A DNA stretch of 64,000 nucleotides from Candidatus Tisiphia endosymbiont of Nedyus quadrimaculatus. Lineage in GTDB: Bacteria; Pseudomonadota; Alphaproteobacteria; Rickettsiales; Rickettsiaceae. The stretch covers positions 1,116,001-1,180,000 of the forward strand of contig NZ_OZ060452.1 in NCBI RefSeq assembly GCF_964059235.1, in the 5' to 3' direction. The translations under genes were made by a program, and so were the position numbers. This document shows positions 17,706 to 26,572 of this stretch, in pieces. The notes below the pieces were generated by a model. The model did no database searches. It worked only from the letters and a program-made list of their open reading frames with translations, and was not told the origin of the DNA. Position 1 is the first letter of the stretch. Each line of letters begins with the position of its first letter.

Positions 17706-18409
17706 CAAGTGCGCCTATCGGAATTCCAGCTGTAAATGCTAAAACCTTGGACGTAAATAAATCAGCTTATTTTGTGTGGTAAGATTCATATAGGCAGCAA
17801 AATCTCCATAGTGGCTTAGATAAAACAATGAAAGGATATCTATGATACAATCTCAGAGATGCTAAATAATGGGTCTTTTACATTGATTGTGTAAGTTTTG
17901 GAGTACCATTTGTTAATTAAAACGGATAGTAATCATATTAATACACCAGTTCCAAAGTTGGTAAGTTTACTAGCAAATTCTTGATTTTTTTGAATTATAC
18001 TACTCATACACAAGATACAAGGATCATAGAATAAATTAAGCTAATTTATTAACTATAAATTGAAGACATAACTACATTTGTTTTTTTGCTATTAAATGTT
18101 ATTTTTTCTTGCATTTTACGGAAGCTCTATATTAAAGTAGAAGCATGAGACGGAATTGTTAAAAAAGTATTTTTAACCAAAAAATATTTATTGCTTTACC
18201 TTAAAAATTATTTTAGTATTAAGTTATGAATACCAATTTAGAATAAGAAAATTGCAGGATCATCTTATATATGACTTAATAATAAGGTTTATGAGTTTTA
18301 CACATAAACTAAATACTGAAATTTTTTAATACATTACTTTATTTTGAGTAAAAATTATTAATGAATAGCTTTTATGACTCATAAGTATCATTGTTAAGGT
18401 TATATTAAT
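17706..18409. other. Long AT-rich gene-free region
   Basis: About 700 bp with stops in all frames. No terminator, tRNA or clear repeat is visible. Near 17710-17750 the minus strand translates a short phrase (LAFTAGIPIGALGQT) that may be a scrap of a lost gene. Confidence 0.4.
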
Positions 18410-18994
18410 ATGATAAACAAAAGACTCCCATCAAGTCCAACTGGAGCAAGTCCTGAGGCGAAAAAGCAAGATAGTAGAACTAGTCCCCCTTCTCAAAGGG
18501 TTCACGAGCAAGTTGATGAAAATAACACAAATAAGCTCACAATTAACCCCAAGTATTGGTATACTGATGATAATATCAACACTTATGTTACTAGTGTTAT
18601 CAAACATAGATTAGGTGGATTTGAAGATGATGTAAGTGATGCTAAGTGTTCATTTCTTCTTAAAAACCAATTGGGTAAAAATAATGATCTTTATTATATT
18701 TTATATTCGGGTGCTGTAGATAGTGCTGAAAAGAGTATACCGTTAGATTTTTTTCTGGATAAATCAAAACAACCTGAACCTGATTATGGAAAAAGAGATG
18801 ATAGGAGAGATGTTTTTGATGAATTAAACCCATTGATGCAAGGAAAAGCAAAAATATTATTGCCTTATAATATAACACAAACACACTGGCTCACCGGTGA
18901 GATTATTATAGAGAAAAAATCGGGTCTATCAGAAAGATTGTGTAAGTATGATATCAGAATTAGTCCATCTTTGATTGACATGTGTGATTCATAG
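18410..18994 (+). pseudogene. CE-clan (Ulp1-like) peptidase fragment, C-terminus missing
   Basis: 194 residues. Residues 50-56 (WYTDDNI) followed by a helix, then the strand ILLPYNITQTHWLTGEIII with His159, and KYDIRISPS with Asp181, fit the first half of a CE-clan fold (Ulp1/C48, deubiquitinase or SUMO protease). In that family His and Asp are followed by a Gln and a catalytic Cys in a conserved DCG-type motif. Both are absent because the frame ends 5 bp before the IS481 left end. The N-terminal 40 residues are disordered and rich in Pro, Ser and Lys, as in secreted effectors. Intact homologues in intracellular bacteria remove host ubiquitin-like modifiers; this copy should be dead. Confidence 0.5.
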
Positions 18995-18998
18995 ACCT

Positions 18999-20126
18999 TG
19001 TTACAAGGTAATTGTCAGATGAAATTACGACTTGTATTTTTGTACTTAATATATTTTATTTTTAATAGCAGCTTTAAATCCCTGATCGTATTTGTAATTT
19101 TGTATAGCAAAAGTTTCCTTTGAAGAATCATAACTTTTATGTACTTTTTCTATAGAAGGAATAGTATGCTCGAGTTCTTTATATTTTTCCCATGGAGCTA
19201 TGCCATGCAGAGAACTGTGCGATCGATGCTTATTATAATACTCTTCCCAAATCATAAGCTCACTCTGAATCTCTTGATCCTTAAGATCAGTGCTACTATA
19301 AAATTCGTCTAAATCTGTTCTTTGTGTTCTTTCTACCTTACCATTTAAGTGAGGAGACAATGGTTTGATAGGGCGAAACTTGATATTCTTTTTCTGCAAA
19401 TATTCTTGTACCACATAAGCAAAAAATTCCTGCCCTCTATCTATTTGAATACGTTGTATAGGAAAAGGCATACGATCCATAACTTGATCCAAAAAATCTA
19501 AAGTATTCTCTGCAGTACGTCTTTTATATAAAGCTAAAACTTTATATCTGGTACAATCATCTATGGCAGTGTATTGGTATAAATGTTTAGTAATTTTGCA
19601 AACGTCCATTTGTACTCTTTCTCCAGGTACTTTACAGCTATAGCGTTTGAGTTGTTTTCGATAATGACGTTTGAGATGTAGTGGTGCTACTGCATATTTT
19701 TTAAGCACTTTATGAATGGTAGCTGTAGAAAATGAGATGCCATACAAACGTTTTAATTCACTCTGAATACGTCTAGCACCTAAATTTCTTTCTTTCCTTA
19801 AATTAATTATAAGCTTTTCATTTGTTTCACTTCTTTTTTGAAGAGGAAAAGCTTTTGGTATACTACTAATATCGTATAATCCTTTTTCACCTAGTAGTTC
19901 ATAACGTTTATACCACTTACGCAAGGTAAAACGTGAAATGCCATAATGTGTACATACCTTTCCTGCATGATTCGACTGCTTATATAGCTCAACCAGACGA
20001 AGCTGAACTTTAGAATCCATGGTCTGTCAATTTATATTCCTAATATTATATTGTTATTGTAATAATCTCTATAAATCAAAATTTTAGCAACTAGATAATA
20101 CTTCCTCTTACATTATTGTTGTAATA
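18999..20126 (-). mobile_element. IS481-family element
   Basis: One intact transposase gene on the minus strand. The probable imperfect inverted termini are TGTTACAAGGTAATTGTCAG at the left and, read inward from the right, TATTACAACAATAATGTAAG; they agree at 17 of 25 positions. No target duplication is clear, so the ends are approximate. Confidence 0.6.
19046..20020 (-). CDS. IS481-family transposase
   Basis: 324 residues. An N-terminal helix-turn-helix (NHAGKVCTHYGISRFTLRKWY) is followed by a second one (NLGARRIQSELKRLYGIS). The rve-type DDE core shows VQMDVCKI (Asp), QIDRGQEFF (Asp) and LNGKVERTQRTD (Glu), ending with YYNKHRSHSSLHGIAPWEKY. Length and order match IS481. The frame is intact. 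Confidence 0.93.
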   Translation of the reverse strand: MDSKVQLRLVELYKQSNHAGKVCTHYGISRFTLRKWYKRYELLGEKGLYDISSIPKAFPLQKRSETNEKLIINLRKERNLGARRIQSELKRLYGISFSTATIHKVLKKYAVAPLHLKRHYRKQLKRYSCKVPGERVQMDVCKITKHLYQYTAIDDCTRYKVLALYKRRTAENTLDFLDQVMDRMPFPIQRIQIDRGQEFFAYVVQEYLQKKNIKFRPIKPLSPHLNGKVERTQRTDLDEFYSSTDLKDQEIQSELMIWEEYYNKHRSHSSLHGIAPWEKYKELEHTIPSIEKVHKSYDSSKETFAIQNYKYDQGFKAAIKNKIY

Positions 20127-20282
20127 AGGTGTATAAACCACACATCTAAGTTCTTGTCTAGACAAAGGGATACACCTTATAAAATATAGAATCCCGCATT
20201 ATTGGCTATTCTTTACGTAGACTGGATTTTCTCCAGCTGTTCCTTACGCACTTTGCTTGGCACATAACGGAGGAACTAAAAA
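20127..20282. other. Debris of insertion-sequence ends
   Basis: Contains TTGTCTAGACAAAGGGA, which is the reverse complement of an IS3-type end seen at 24287-24310, and GGTGTATAAA next to the IS481-type end, also found at 24488-24498. No gene is seen. Confidence 0.4.
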
Positions 20283-20795
20283 CTATAAATTATCTGTACT
20301 ACCACTTGAACCCTCATCTCCCATAATAGTAACAATTGATAAAGCTTCTGTTATTTTTTCTGATATTTTACTTCTGTAATTTTCATCTGTTAACTCATTA
20401 TACTTAGTATCTAGTAATTTATAAAGATTATCGTGAAGATCTTTACGCACGCTCTTTTTTTCTTCACAATATCTTTTTTTCTCTATTATAGCATTTGCTA
20501 AAACTCTACATTCATTTACCTTTAATTTTTGATTATTTTCAAATTTTTTATTATCAATTGCATCCATAAGATTTTGTAACCCAGAAAAATCATTTTCCAT
20601 AATATATTCAATAATCAGTGATTTTTCTGCTTCAAAAAAGGCAATTTTTTTATCAGCAGTAGTATTAGAACTTTCATTTACTAAATTTTCTTCTACCCAT
20701 GATGTTATCGACTCCATACAATTATTTCTAATTGCACTAACCAAAAACTGAGTACTAGCTTCTTTTAATGCACTTTGTGAAACGTTTTTATACAT
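20283..20795 (-). CDS. Unrecognised helical protein, 170 aa
   Basis: I do not recognise this protein. It is soluble, predicted mostly helical, rich in Lys, Glu and Asn, with a poorly ordered tail (GDEGSSGSTDNL). There is no signal peptide or membrane segment. It follows the 553-residue gene on the same strand after 68 bp, so the two may form one transcript. Neighbours are an IS481 element and a group II intron. Base composition is as low in G+C as the surroundings. A substrate or effector role is possible but not supported by a motif. Confidence 0.5.
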   Translation of the reverse strand: MYKNVSQSALKEASTQFLVSAIRNNCMESITSWVEENLVNESSNTTADKKIAFFEAEKSLIIEYIMENDFSGLQNLMDAIDNKKFENNQKLKVNECRVLANAIIEKKRYCEEKKSVRKDLHDNLYKLLDTKYNELTDENYRSKISEKITEALSIVTIMGDEGSSGSTDNL

Positions 20796-20863
20796 AAAAT
20801 TACCTTTAATTAAATTGTTATAACTAGAATCTTATTCTAAAAATTACAGCATAATTATACTAG

Positions 20864-22525
20864 TTAAATATTATAATTATCTTCCATAACTCTTGATTCA
20901 CCTAATACATCTGCAAAATACATAGAACATTCACATTGTACGTCGTCCATCCATGAATTACCCAACCGTATCTCTCCTGCTGCTTCATACTTTGCTTTTA
21001 CTAATTCACAAAAGGCTTCAAGTATTGTAGTACTTTTACATTGTGTTTTATCGAATATACATCCAACTTCTAATGCCTTAAAAGGTAAAAGAGAAATAAT
21101 GACATGATTGACAACCTTATCCTTTAACACATTTATAGTTTCTTCATCAGTCATCTTGCAACGAAATATCGCATCATCATTATAACCTTTCCTAGAATTA
21201 TACTGCAAGTCTCTATATTCTTGTCCGCTTTGCACTAAATATTCTGCTGTTTTTATACCGGTAGCAGAAGGATATATTTTAATTGTTTTCGTATCTCCTT
21301 TTTGTTTAGGGGCTAATATATTTTTCTCTAATGGTTTAAAATCAAATACAGAGTATAAGTGTTTTGCTACATGGTATTGAAAAATATCCATTAAATTGTT
21401 TTTAATATCAATATCTTCATTGTATTTGTCCCTGCATGTAAGATTTGGATCATTTACAGTAAAATTATATTTCTCATTATACTCTTTTTGATATTTTATA
21501 TCCTCTACATTTTCTTTATCAAAAATTTTACTAGATACTAATGAGTTTATAATCTTTAATACCTTTGCTACTCTTTTTACTGTGGGCCCCTCATTATCTA
21601 CAATTCTAATGTGTAAATCATATCTAGCTATAGCAGTCTTAATAGGTAGTGTACTTATTTCTTTCGTTATTTCTTGATGAGAGAATACTTCATATTTTTG
21701 TTTTAATGGTTTATTTGCAGCATCTTTATCTTTATATATGCGAATTTCTCCCAACATAGAATTCCCTTCTTCTGGAAAAGCTGCATACTTATCTTGATTA
21801 AATAAAGTTAATATTATTCTTGCAATTCCCTCACAAACTATTGTTATGGTGTTAATATCTTCTGAATCCAATATTTTTCCAGTGAGATATTCTATACCAT
21901 AGGTAATATATTTTTCAAATTTAGTACTAAAATCTGTTTCAGCTTTATCTTTTTCATCTTGTGGGAAATCATTACAATTCTTGAACTGTTCTATAAGTTT
22001 ATTATGAGATATTAGGTAGTACTCATTGCTGGTAGTAGATAATTTAAATATTTCAGATTTCTTACCTTGTAGTGTAATATTAGAAACTAGTTTAGAATAT
22101 TGATCTGCTGTTAAACAGATACCTTTCTTACTTTTTATTAATGGCTTAATATTTTCTACTATACTATCTATGTAAGAGTAATACCCATGAGACTTTTCTG
22201 TTATTTCAATTTTTGCTTTTATAGCTGCTTCTATAAAAGAATATGGAGTCACATGACGCATTTGTTTTGTTGCACTTCCTAATACTTTTGGACGTCCTAC
22301 TATTGTAGTTCGATTATCACATGGATTAGTAAGGTCATCATTAATTACAATATCTACCAATACATCTTGACTCATATCCATCTTAAAGAGGTTTTCAATA
22401 AAAGTATACAGATGAGATTTATGGTGTTTAGGTATTGTGCTTAGGATTTGTTCTGTAGAATCAGAAGTATCTGTTCTTGTTTTTATAACATTAGGTGATT
22501 TTGATGGACTGTCATTTTTTGCCAT
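20864..22525 (-). CDS. Unrecognised 553-aa protein
   Basis: No family recognised. The N-terminal 40 residues are polar and probably disordered (KNDSPSKSPNVIKTRTDTSDSTEQ), the remainder globular with alternating helices and strands and no membrane segment. Two Cys-containing clusters occur near the end (VGCIFDKTQCKST, and VQCECSMYFADVLGES). The start is preceded by a purine-rich GGGGAAAT. The intact long frame in a region full of broken genes suggests selection or recent arrival. It shares with the fragment at 18410-18994 a disordered, Ser/Pro/Lys-rich head, a feature of secreted effectors; that is inference only. Confidence 0.55.
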   Translation of the reverse strand: MAKNDSPSKSPNVIKTRTDTSDSTEQILSTIPKHHKSHLYTFIENLFKMDMSQDVLVDIVINDDLTNPCDNRTTIVGRPKVLGSATKQMRHVTPYSFIEAAIKAKIEITEKSHGYYSYIDSIVENIKPLIKSKKGICLTADQYSKLVSNITLQGKKSEIFKLSTTSNEYYLISHNKLIEQFKNCNDFPQDEKDKAETDFSTKFEKYITYGIEYLTGKILDSEDINTITIVCEGIARIILTLFNQDKYAAFPEEGNSMLGEIRIYKDKDAANKPLKQKYEVFSHQEITKEISTLPIKTAIARYDLHIRIVDNEGPTVKRVAKVLKIINSLVSSKIFDKENVEDIKYQKEYNEKYNFTVNDPNLTCRDKYNEDIDIKNNLMDIFQYHVAKHLYSVFDFKPLEKNILAPKQKGDTKTIKIYPSATGIKTAEYLVQSGQEYRDLQYNSRKGYNDDAIFRCKMTDEETINVLKDKVVNHVIISLLPFKALEVGCIFDKTQCKSTTILEAFCELVKAKYEAAGEIRLGNSWMDDVQCECSMYFADVLGESRVMEDNYNI

Positions 22526-22602
22526 AATTTCCCCAGGTAAAAATTAATTATAGTAGTTAGCATATGAGATCAATTATAAAGAGTCAATCATTTATTTTGT
22601 GT

Positions 22603-23313
22603 GTGTGCCAAGAAAGGTGCATTAGTCTTACAGGTGAAAGTCCTGTTATGGAAGGATTAGCTAGCTCCACCATATAGCAAGTCTTGCACTGCTGAAGGTA
22701 ACGACAACGGTGAAGCGTAGACAGCGAAACATTTGAGCCGAAACCAAATGGTGAACGTGATAGCCCCGAAATTTTATTGGTAGTGGAAGCTGATGTTCTA
22801 CACAAGACAGTAAGCAACAGAAAACTGGAGGTCAACCTAGCAAATCCAATAGTTTTCAACCACCGGGGTCTAAGGCATTAGCGAGTTTGTAGAGATTAAT
22901 GACACAACTTGGGAAGTCCTTATAACTCTTACTGCAAAGTAAGTATCTAAAGTACAAGTGCCAAAACATAAGGCTTTGGAGATGGTGTAAGGATGGCTGA
23001 GTCAGCTGTAGTAGTGATGAAACTCCGTAATGGGAGTGGAGCAAAGGGCAGGCAGAAAGGTAAGAACGTGAGGAGGAAACAATGACCGTACTCAGAGACG
23101 GAAACTCATGGTTAACAAAATTTAAACGTATAAAGTTGTTAGCATCACAAAATCAACAAATATTAGTTCAATAATCTTGGACATATTATTGATTTAGAGA
23201 TGTTATGAGAATAGTAAGGTTCATACACCTATCTTACTTTTCGGGACCGTATGCGGTAGTTCTGCACGTACGGTTCTGAGGAGGGGTCTAATTGAGTGAT
23301 TGGTTAGACCTAC
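22603..23313 (+). ncRNA. Group II intron lacking its reverse transcriptase
   Basis: The 5' end GTGTGCCAAG fits the group II GUGYG start. Domain V is at 23243-23277. Domain VI follows (GGTCTAA...TTAGACC at 23285-23310) with the 3' end at ..TAC. The region between holds structured, GC-richer domain I-like sequence, but only about 710 bp in all and no open frame for a maturase/reverse transcriptase, so the ORF has been lost. Ends are set by motif and may be off by a few bases. It lies between an intact unknown gene and IS256 debris. Confidence 0.75.
23243..23277 (+). ncRNA. Group II intron domain V hairpin
   Basis: GACCGTATGCGG pairs with TCTGCACGTACGGTTC around a TAGT loop. The catalytic AGC triad at the base of active domain V reads GAC here, so splicing is doubtful. 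Confidence 0.75.
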
Positions 23314-23324
23314 TCACAAAGTTC

Positions 23325-23641
23325 TATTTTGTACATACCAATAAATCACATTTAAAATCTCCACAAAGTATCTCAAATTGATTCAAAGCTAATGACCAAT
23401 CTTTTATGGGCATGGTTCATTTTTTAGCTGCATTTTGCAGAGCTAAAAATATTATTTTCTGAATTGATTTGTCATCTGGAAATATCCCCTTATTTTTGAT
23501 AATTTTCCTAATTTGACGATTGACAAATTCAATGGTATTTGTTGTATAAATTTACTTCAAATCTGTGGTCACTTCCTTTAAATCCTTATATGAGACATAC
23601 TTCACTGAATTGCGAACCATATGAACTATACATAACTGTAC
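23325..23641 (-). pseudogene. IS256-type transposase remnant
   Basis: On the minus strand, QLCIVHMVRNSVKYVSYKDLKEVTTDLK-like sequence joins directly to a [20 protein letters not shown]-like block, then TMPIKDWSLALNQFE. These match residues of the intact IS256 transposase at 11863-13086 with the segment between them deleted and a stop before TMPIKDW. It abuts the TOMM gene fragment in one open frame. Confidence 0.8.
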
Positions 23642-24142
23642 TATAGTAGCAGGAAATATACTACTTATGAAAATAATGCTTTCGGTAGGTTTACATATAA
23701 ACCATTTTTTCTTGCTAGCTAGCATCGCTAATCTTTTATCAAGGTAATTGTCAGTAATTACTAAAGTATAATCATCTTGGTTATTTATTTTAATATTATA
23801 AGTATTTAATAAATCTTGATATATCTTATCATCAATTTCACTAATGTTTATCAGATTAATCTCTGATAACATCAAAACATCGCTCTTAAAAAAGTCATTT
23901 ATCTGCTGGTCAAAGCAGGATATTAAAGAAGTAGTCTTAGTATTTTCTTGAATATAATTTTTACGTTCTAATTCACTTAATATAAAATGAATTTCACCAA
24001 TTTTATGCTTATCACTCAGTTGCTTAATAATATAGTCCGAAGAATTTACACCATTAATCATGTCGCAAACCTCTATATATAACTTATTAGGCACAACGTT
24101 AGTAAAACGTTTCAATAAAAACACTACCCCAACATTTGGCAT
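23642..24142 (-). pseudogene. TOMM cyclodehydratase-type (ocin-ThiF-like) N-terminal fragment
   Basis: About 167 residues of native sequence, then IS256 debris. Residues 1-75 look like a RiPP recognition element (winged helix: NKLYIEVCDMINGV...IHFILSELERKNYI). Residues 122-163 carry YTLVITDNYLDKRLAMLASKKKW followed by KPTESIIFIS, the signature of TOMM leader-binding/ThiF-like proteins (LVLTDDYLD...WLLVKPVG). Those proteins bind the leader of a ribosomal peptide and pass it to a YcaO enzyme that makes thiazoles or oxazoles. No YcaO, dehydrogenase or precursor gene is in the window, and the catalytic domains are missing, so this is a relic of a bacteriocin-like cluster. Confidence 0.6.
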
Positions 24143-24286
24143 GCAGATACATATTTATATAATTTTTAAATATTGGCGTAAGAATCATATTTTTTTCTAA
24201 TTTACAGAAAATAACTAACTGACGAAAGTGAATGCATACTCCAATTTTCATAGCTGATATCGTGTCTCCTAAATAATACTTTATGG

Positions 24287-24455
24287 TGGTCCCCTTTGTC
24301 TAGACAAAATTTTAGCAATTTGGCTCTATGACAATTTTAGTTTTTTCTTCGGCACCATACTGCTTAGCTTGTTTTTTCATCTCTAGCTCCTTATTCTTTT
24401 CCTAAAGAATTCTATCTCATTTCCTCTTAATTTTTTGTCTAAATTTTGGGAACCA
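24287..24455 (-). mobile_element. Internally deleted IS3-family element (169 bp)
   Basis: Ends are TGGTCCCCTTTGTCTAGAC (left) and, inward from the right, TGGTTCCCAAAATTTAGAC. Inside, the minus strand still encodes the start of an IS3 OrfA (MKKQAKQYGAEEKTKIVIE), after which nearly all the element is gone. This is a MITE-like relic. Confidence 0.65.
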
Positions 24456-24461
24456 TTATAT

Positions 24462-24487
24462 TTCTTCTTACATTATTTGTTGTAACA
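24462..24487. repeat. Solo IS481-type terminus
   Basis: Read on the minus strand, TGTTACAACAAATAATGTAAG closely matches the right end of the IS481 element at 20126. It directly follows the IS3 relic, with no transposase attached. Confidence 0.5.
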
Positions 24488-24654
24488 AGGTGTATAAATC
24501 TCACAACAAATTCAGCTCTTAATTTGCATTATACTACATTTTGATAGAGCCATTAAGAGATATATTATAATTTTATAGCAAAAATTTTGCTAATTAGCTA
24601 TTAGTGGAGAATAAAAAAGGAGTATAATAATAGATATTAGAAAAGTAAGATTAT

Positions 24655-25767
24655 ATGACAGAAGAACAAACCAGTAATAATATTAATTACCAACCAAGAA
24701 TGTTTGTTGGTACCGATGACTTCAAAACATTATTACTAAATAGTGATGTATTTGTTGATAAGAGTCTAATGATCAAAGAATTATTAGAAGATAGTGGAGC
24801 AGTCACCCTAATCACCCGTCCAAGACGCTGGGGGAAGAGCTTGAATATGGATATGGTTAGGAGATTTATGGAAATAGAAGTGAATGCACAAGGTCAGCCT
24901 CTCCCGCAAGAACAAAGGGTGAATTATAAGCTGTTTAGCGGAGGAGAAGTGGATTTGGGGTTAGCAAGTGGTAGAAAAAAGTTACTTAAACCACTTAAAA
25001 TATCTGAGTATCCAGATATTATTTTAGACTATCAAGGTCAATTCCCAGTTATTATTATAAGTTTTAAGGGCGTTAGAGGAAGTAGTTATGAAGAAATTGA
25101 AAGTAAAATCAGATATCAAATAATTAAGTTATTTAGCAATTATCGTTATTTAAAACGTTATGTAAGTGAGAAAGAATATTTGTTGGAAGAAGTGGAAAAA
25201 GAGCAATTAACTAGATATTTTACTGGAAAGTTTAACAAAGTAGAGCTTGAAAATAGTTTAAAATTTTTAAGTGATTTACTTTATAAACATTTTAATCAAA
25301 AAGTTTACATACTAATTGACGAATATGATACGCCAATTAATAGTGCATATTTAGAATTTGGTCATAAAGAAGAATTTAATCAAGTACTTAAACTATTCCG
25401 TGCAATATTTGGCAATAGTCTTAAAGGCAATGATTCATTACAAAAAGGCATAATTACTGGTATCTTACGGATTGCTAAGGCTAATTTGCTTTCAGATTTG
25501 AATAATTTGACTGAGTGTAGTCTATTAGACAAAAAATTTGCAATCCAATATGGCTTTACTCAATCAGAAGTTGATGAGTTGTTTGGTAAAATAGGAACTA
25601 ATACCAACGCAGAGCAAATTAAAAGTTGGTATAATGGTTATAATTTTGGTGGAGAAGTTATTTATAATCCATGGTCAATTATGCAATGTTTATCAAGAGA
25701 AGGTGAACTTGAGTACTATTGGATTGACAGTGGTGGGACTGATTGGATTGATCATATATGTCAATAA
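24655..25767 (+). pseudogene. AAA-ATPase-like/PD-(D/E)XK protein (PF09820 type), 3'-truncated by IS21
   Basis: The N-terminal ATPase-like domain of a family common in symbionts and Rickettsiales. FVGTDDFKTLLLNSDVFVDKS opens the domain, RPRRWGKSLNMDM (55-67) is the P-loop variant, and VYILIDEYDTPIN the Walker B strand. SWYNGYNFGGEVIYNPWSI is the usual end of the ATPase domain. The native frame is lost after DHI: the final Cys-Gln-stop is read from the IS21 left end at 25759. Intact proteins carry a C-terminal PD-(D/E)XK nuclease domain (DUF1703 type), absent here. The ATPase half looks undamaged. Confidence 0.8.
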
Positions 25768-25822
25768 GCGTTGAAAAATGACCCAGGAAGAGCGTTGAAA
25801 AATGACCCACATAAGTCTAGAA

Positions 25823-26572
25823 CTATTGTTTTTTTTTCATACGATAACTTTCATTTCCCGTTTCAATGATATCACAATTATGACAAACTCTATCAAGTAG
25901 CGCTGAAGTCATTTTATTACAACCAAATATTTGTGACCATTCTGAGAATATAAGATTAGTAGTAATAATAATTGAAGTGTTGGAATGTATTTTAGATAAT
26001 AGATGAAAGATAAGTTGACCGCCATTCTTAGAAAATGGTAGATAACCAAGCTCATCTAGGACTAGTACATCTATTTTTTGCAAGGAAGCTGCTAGTTTTC
26101 CTACCTGAGCAGAGTTCTTTTCATATTCTAATTGATTAGCAAGATCTACAAGATTAAAAAATCTTGATTTATAACCTTTTCGTACTGCTTTTGTACTTAA
26201 TGCAATAGCTAGGTGAGTTTTACCGCTACCAGTACCACCAACTAGGATTATATTTCTAGATGTTTTAATAAACTCGCAACTATATAGATGCATAATTTGT
26301 TCTTGGTTTATTGGGGTATCGATAAATATGAAATTATCTATATCTTTTTTCTCAGGAAACTTTGCTGCGCTAATCCTACTTTGAATAGACCTAAGAGTTC
26401 GTGTTGTTAGTTCAGATTTTAATAAATTATGTAAAATATAATTCGAGGCTTCTTTACGCCTTATGGCATCAGATATAATTTCATCATAAGACTCAAGCAT
26501 CCCTGTAAATTTTAGCTTTCTCATAACATTTATAATATCTTCTCTAGTAGATTCTTGATATACATTGTTCAT
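25823..26572 (-). CDS. istB: IS21 IstB-type ATPase, copy 2
   Basis: 249 residues, Walker A GGTGSGKTH and Walker B LVLDELGYLPFS. This copy has the native C-terminus (YRMKKKQ). Its ATG overlaps the istA stop by one base (TAATG), which couples translation. It is identical to copy 1 up to the IS256 insertion point. Confidence 0.95.
   Translation of the reverse strand: MNNVYQESTREDIINVMRKLKFTGMLESYDEIISDAIRRKEASNYILHNLLKSELTTRTLRSIQSRISAAKFPEKKDIDNFIFIDTPINQEQIMHLYSCEFIKTSRNIILVGGTGSGKTHLAIALSTKAVRKGYKSRFFNLVDLANQLEYEKNSAQVGKLAASLQKIDVLVLDELGYLPFSKNGGQLIFHLLSKIHSNTSIIITTNLIFSEWSQIFGCNKMTSALLDRVCHNCDIIETGNESYRMKKKQ

Noticed and set aside
20864-22525. CidA-like cytoplasmic incompatibility factor partnered with the Ulp1-like fragment
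   Set aside because: No recognisable Cif motif, opposite strands and an IS between them; the idea rests only on proximity.
22584-23044. Minus-strand frames of 91 and 62 codons
   Set aside because: They lie inside the group II intron RNA and have low-complexity, non-protein-like sequence.
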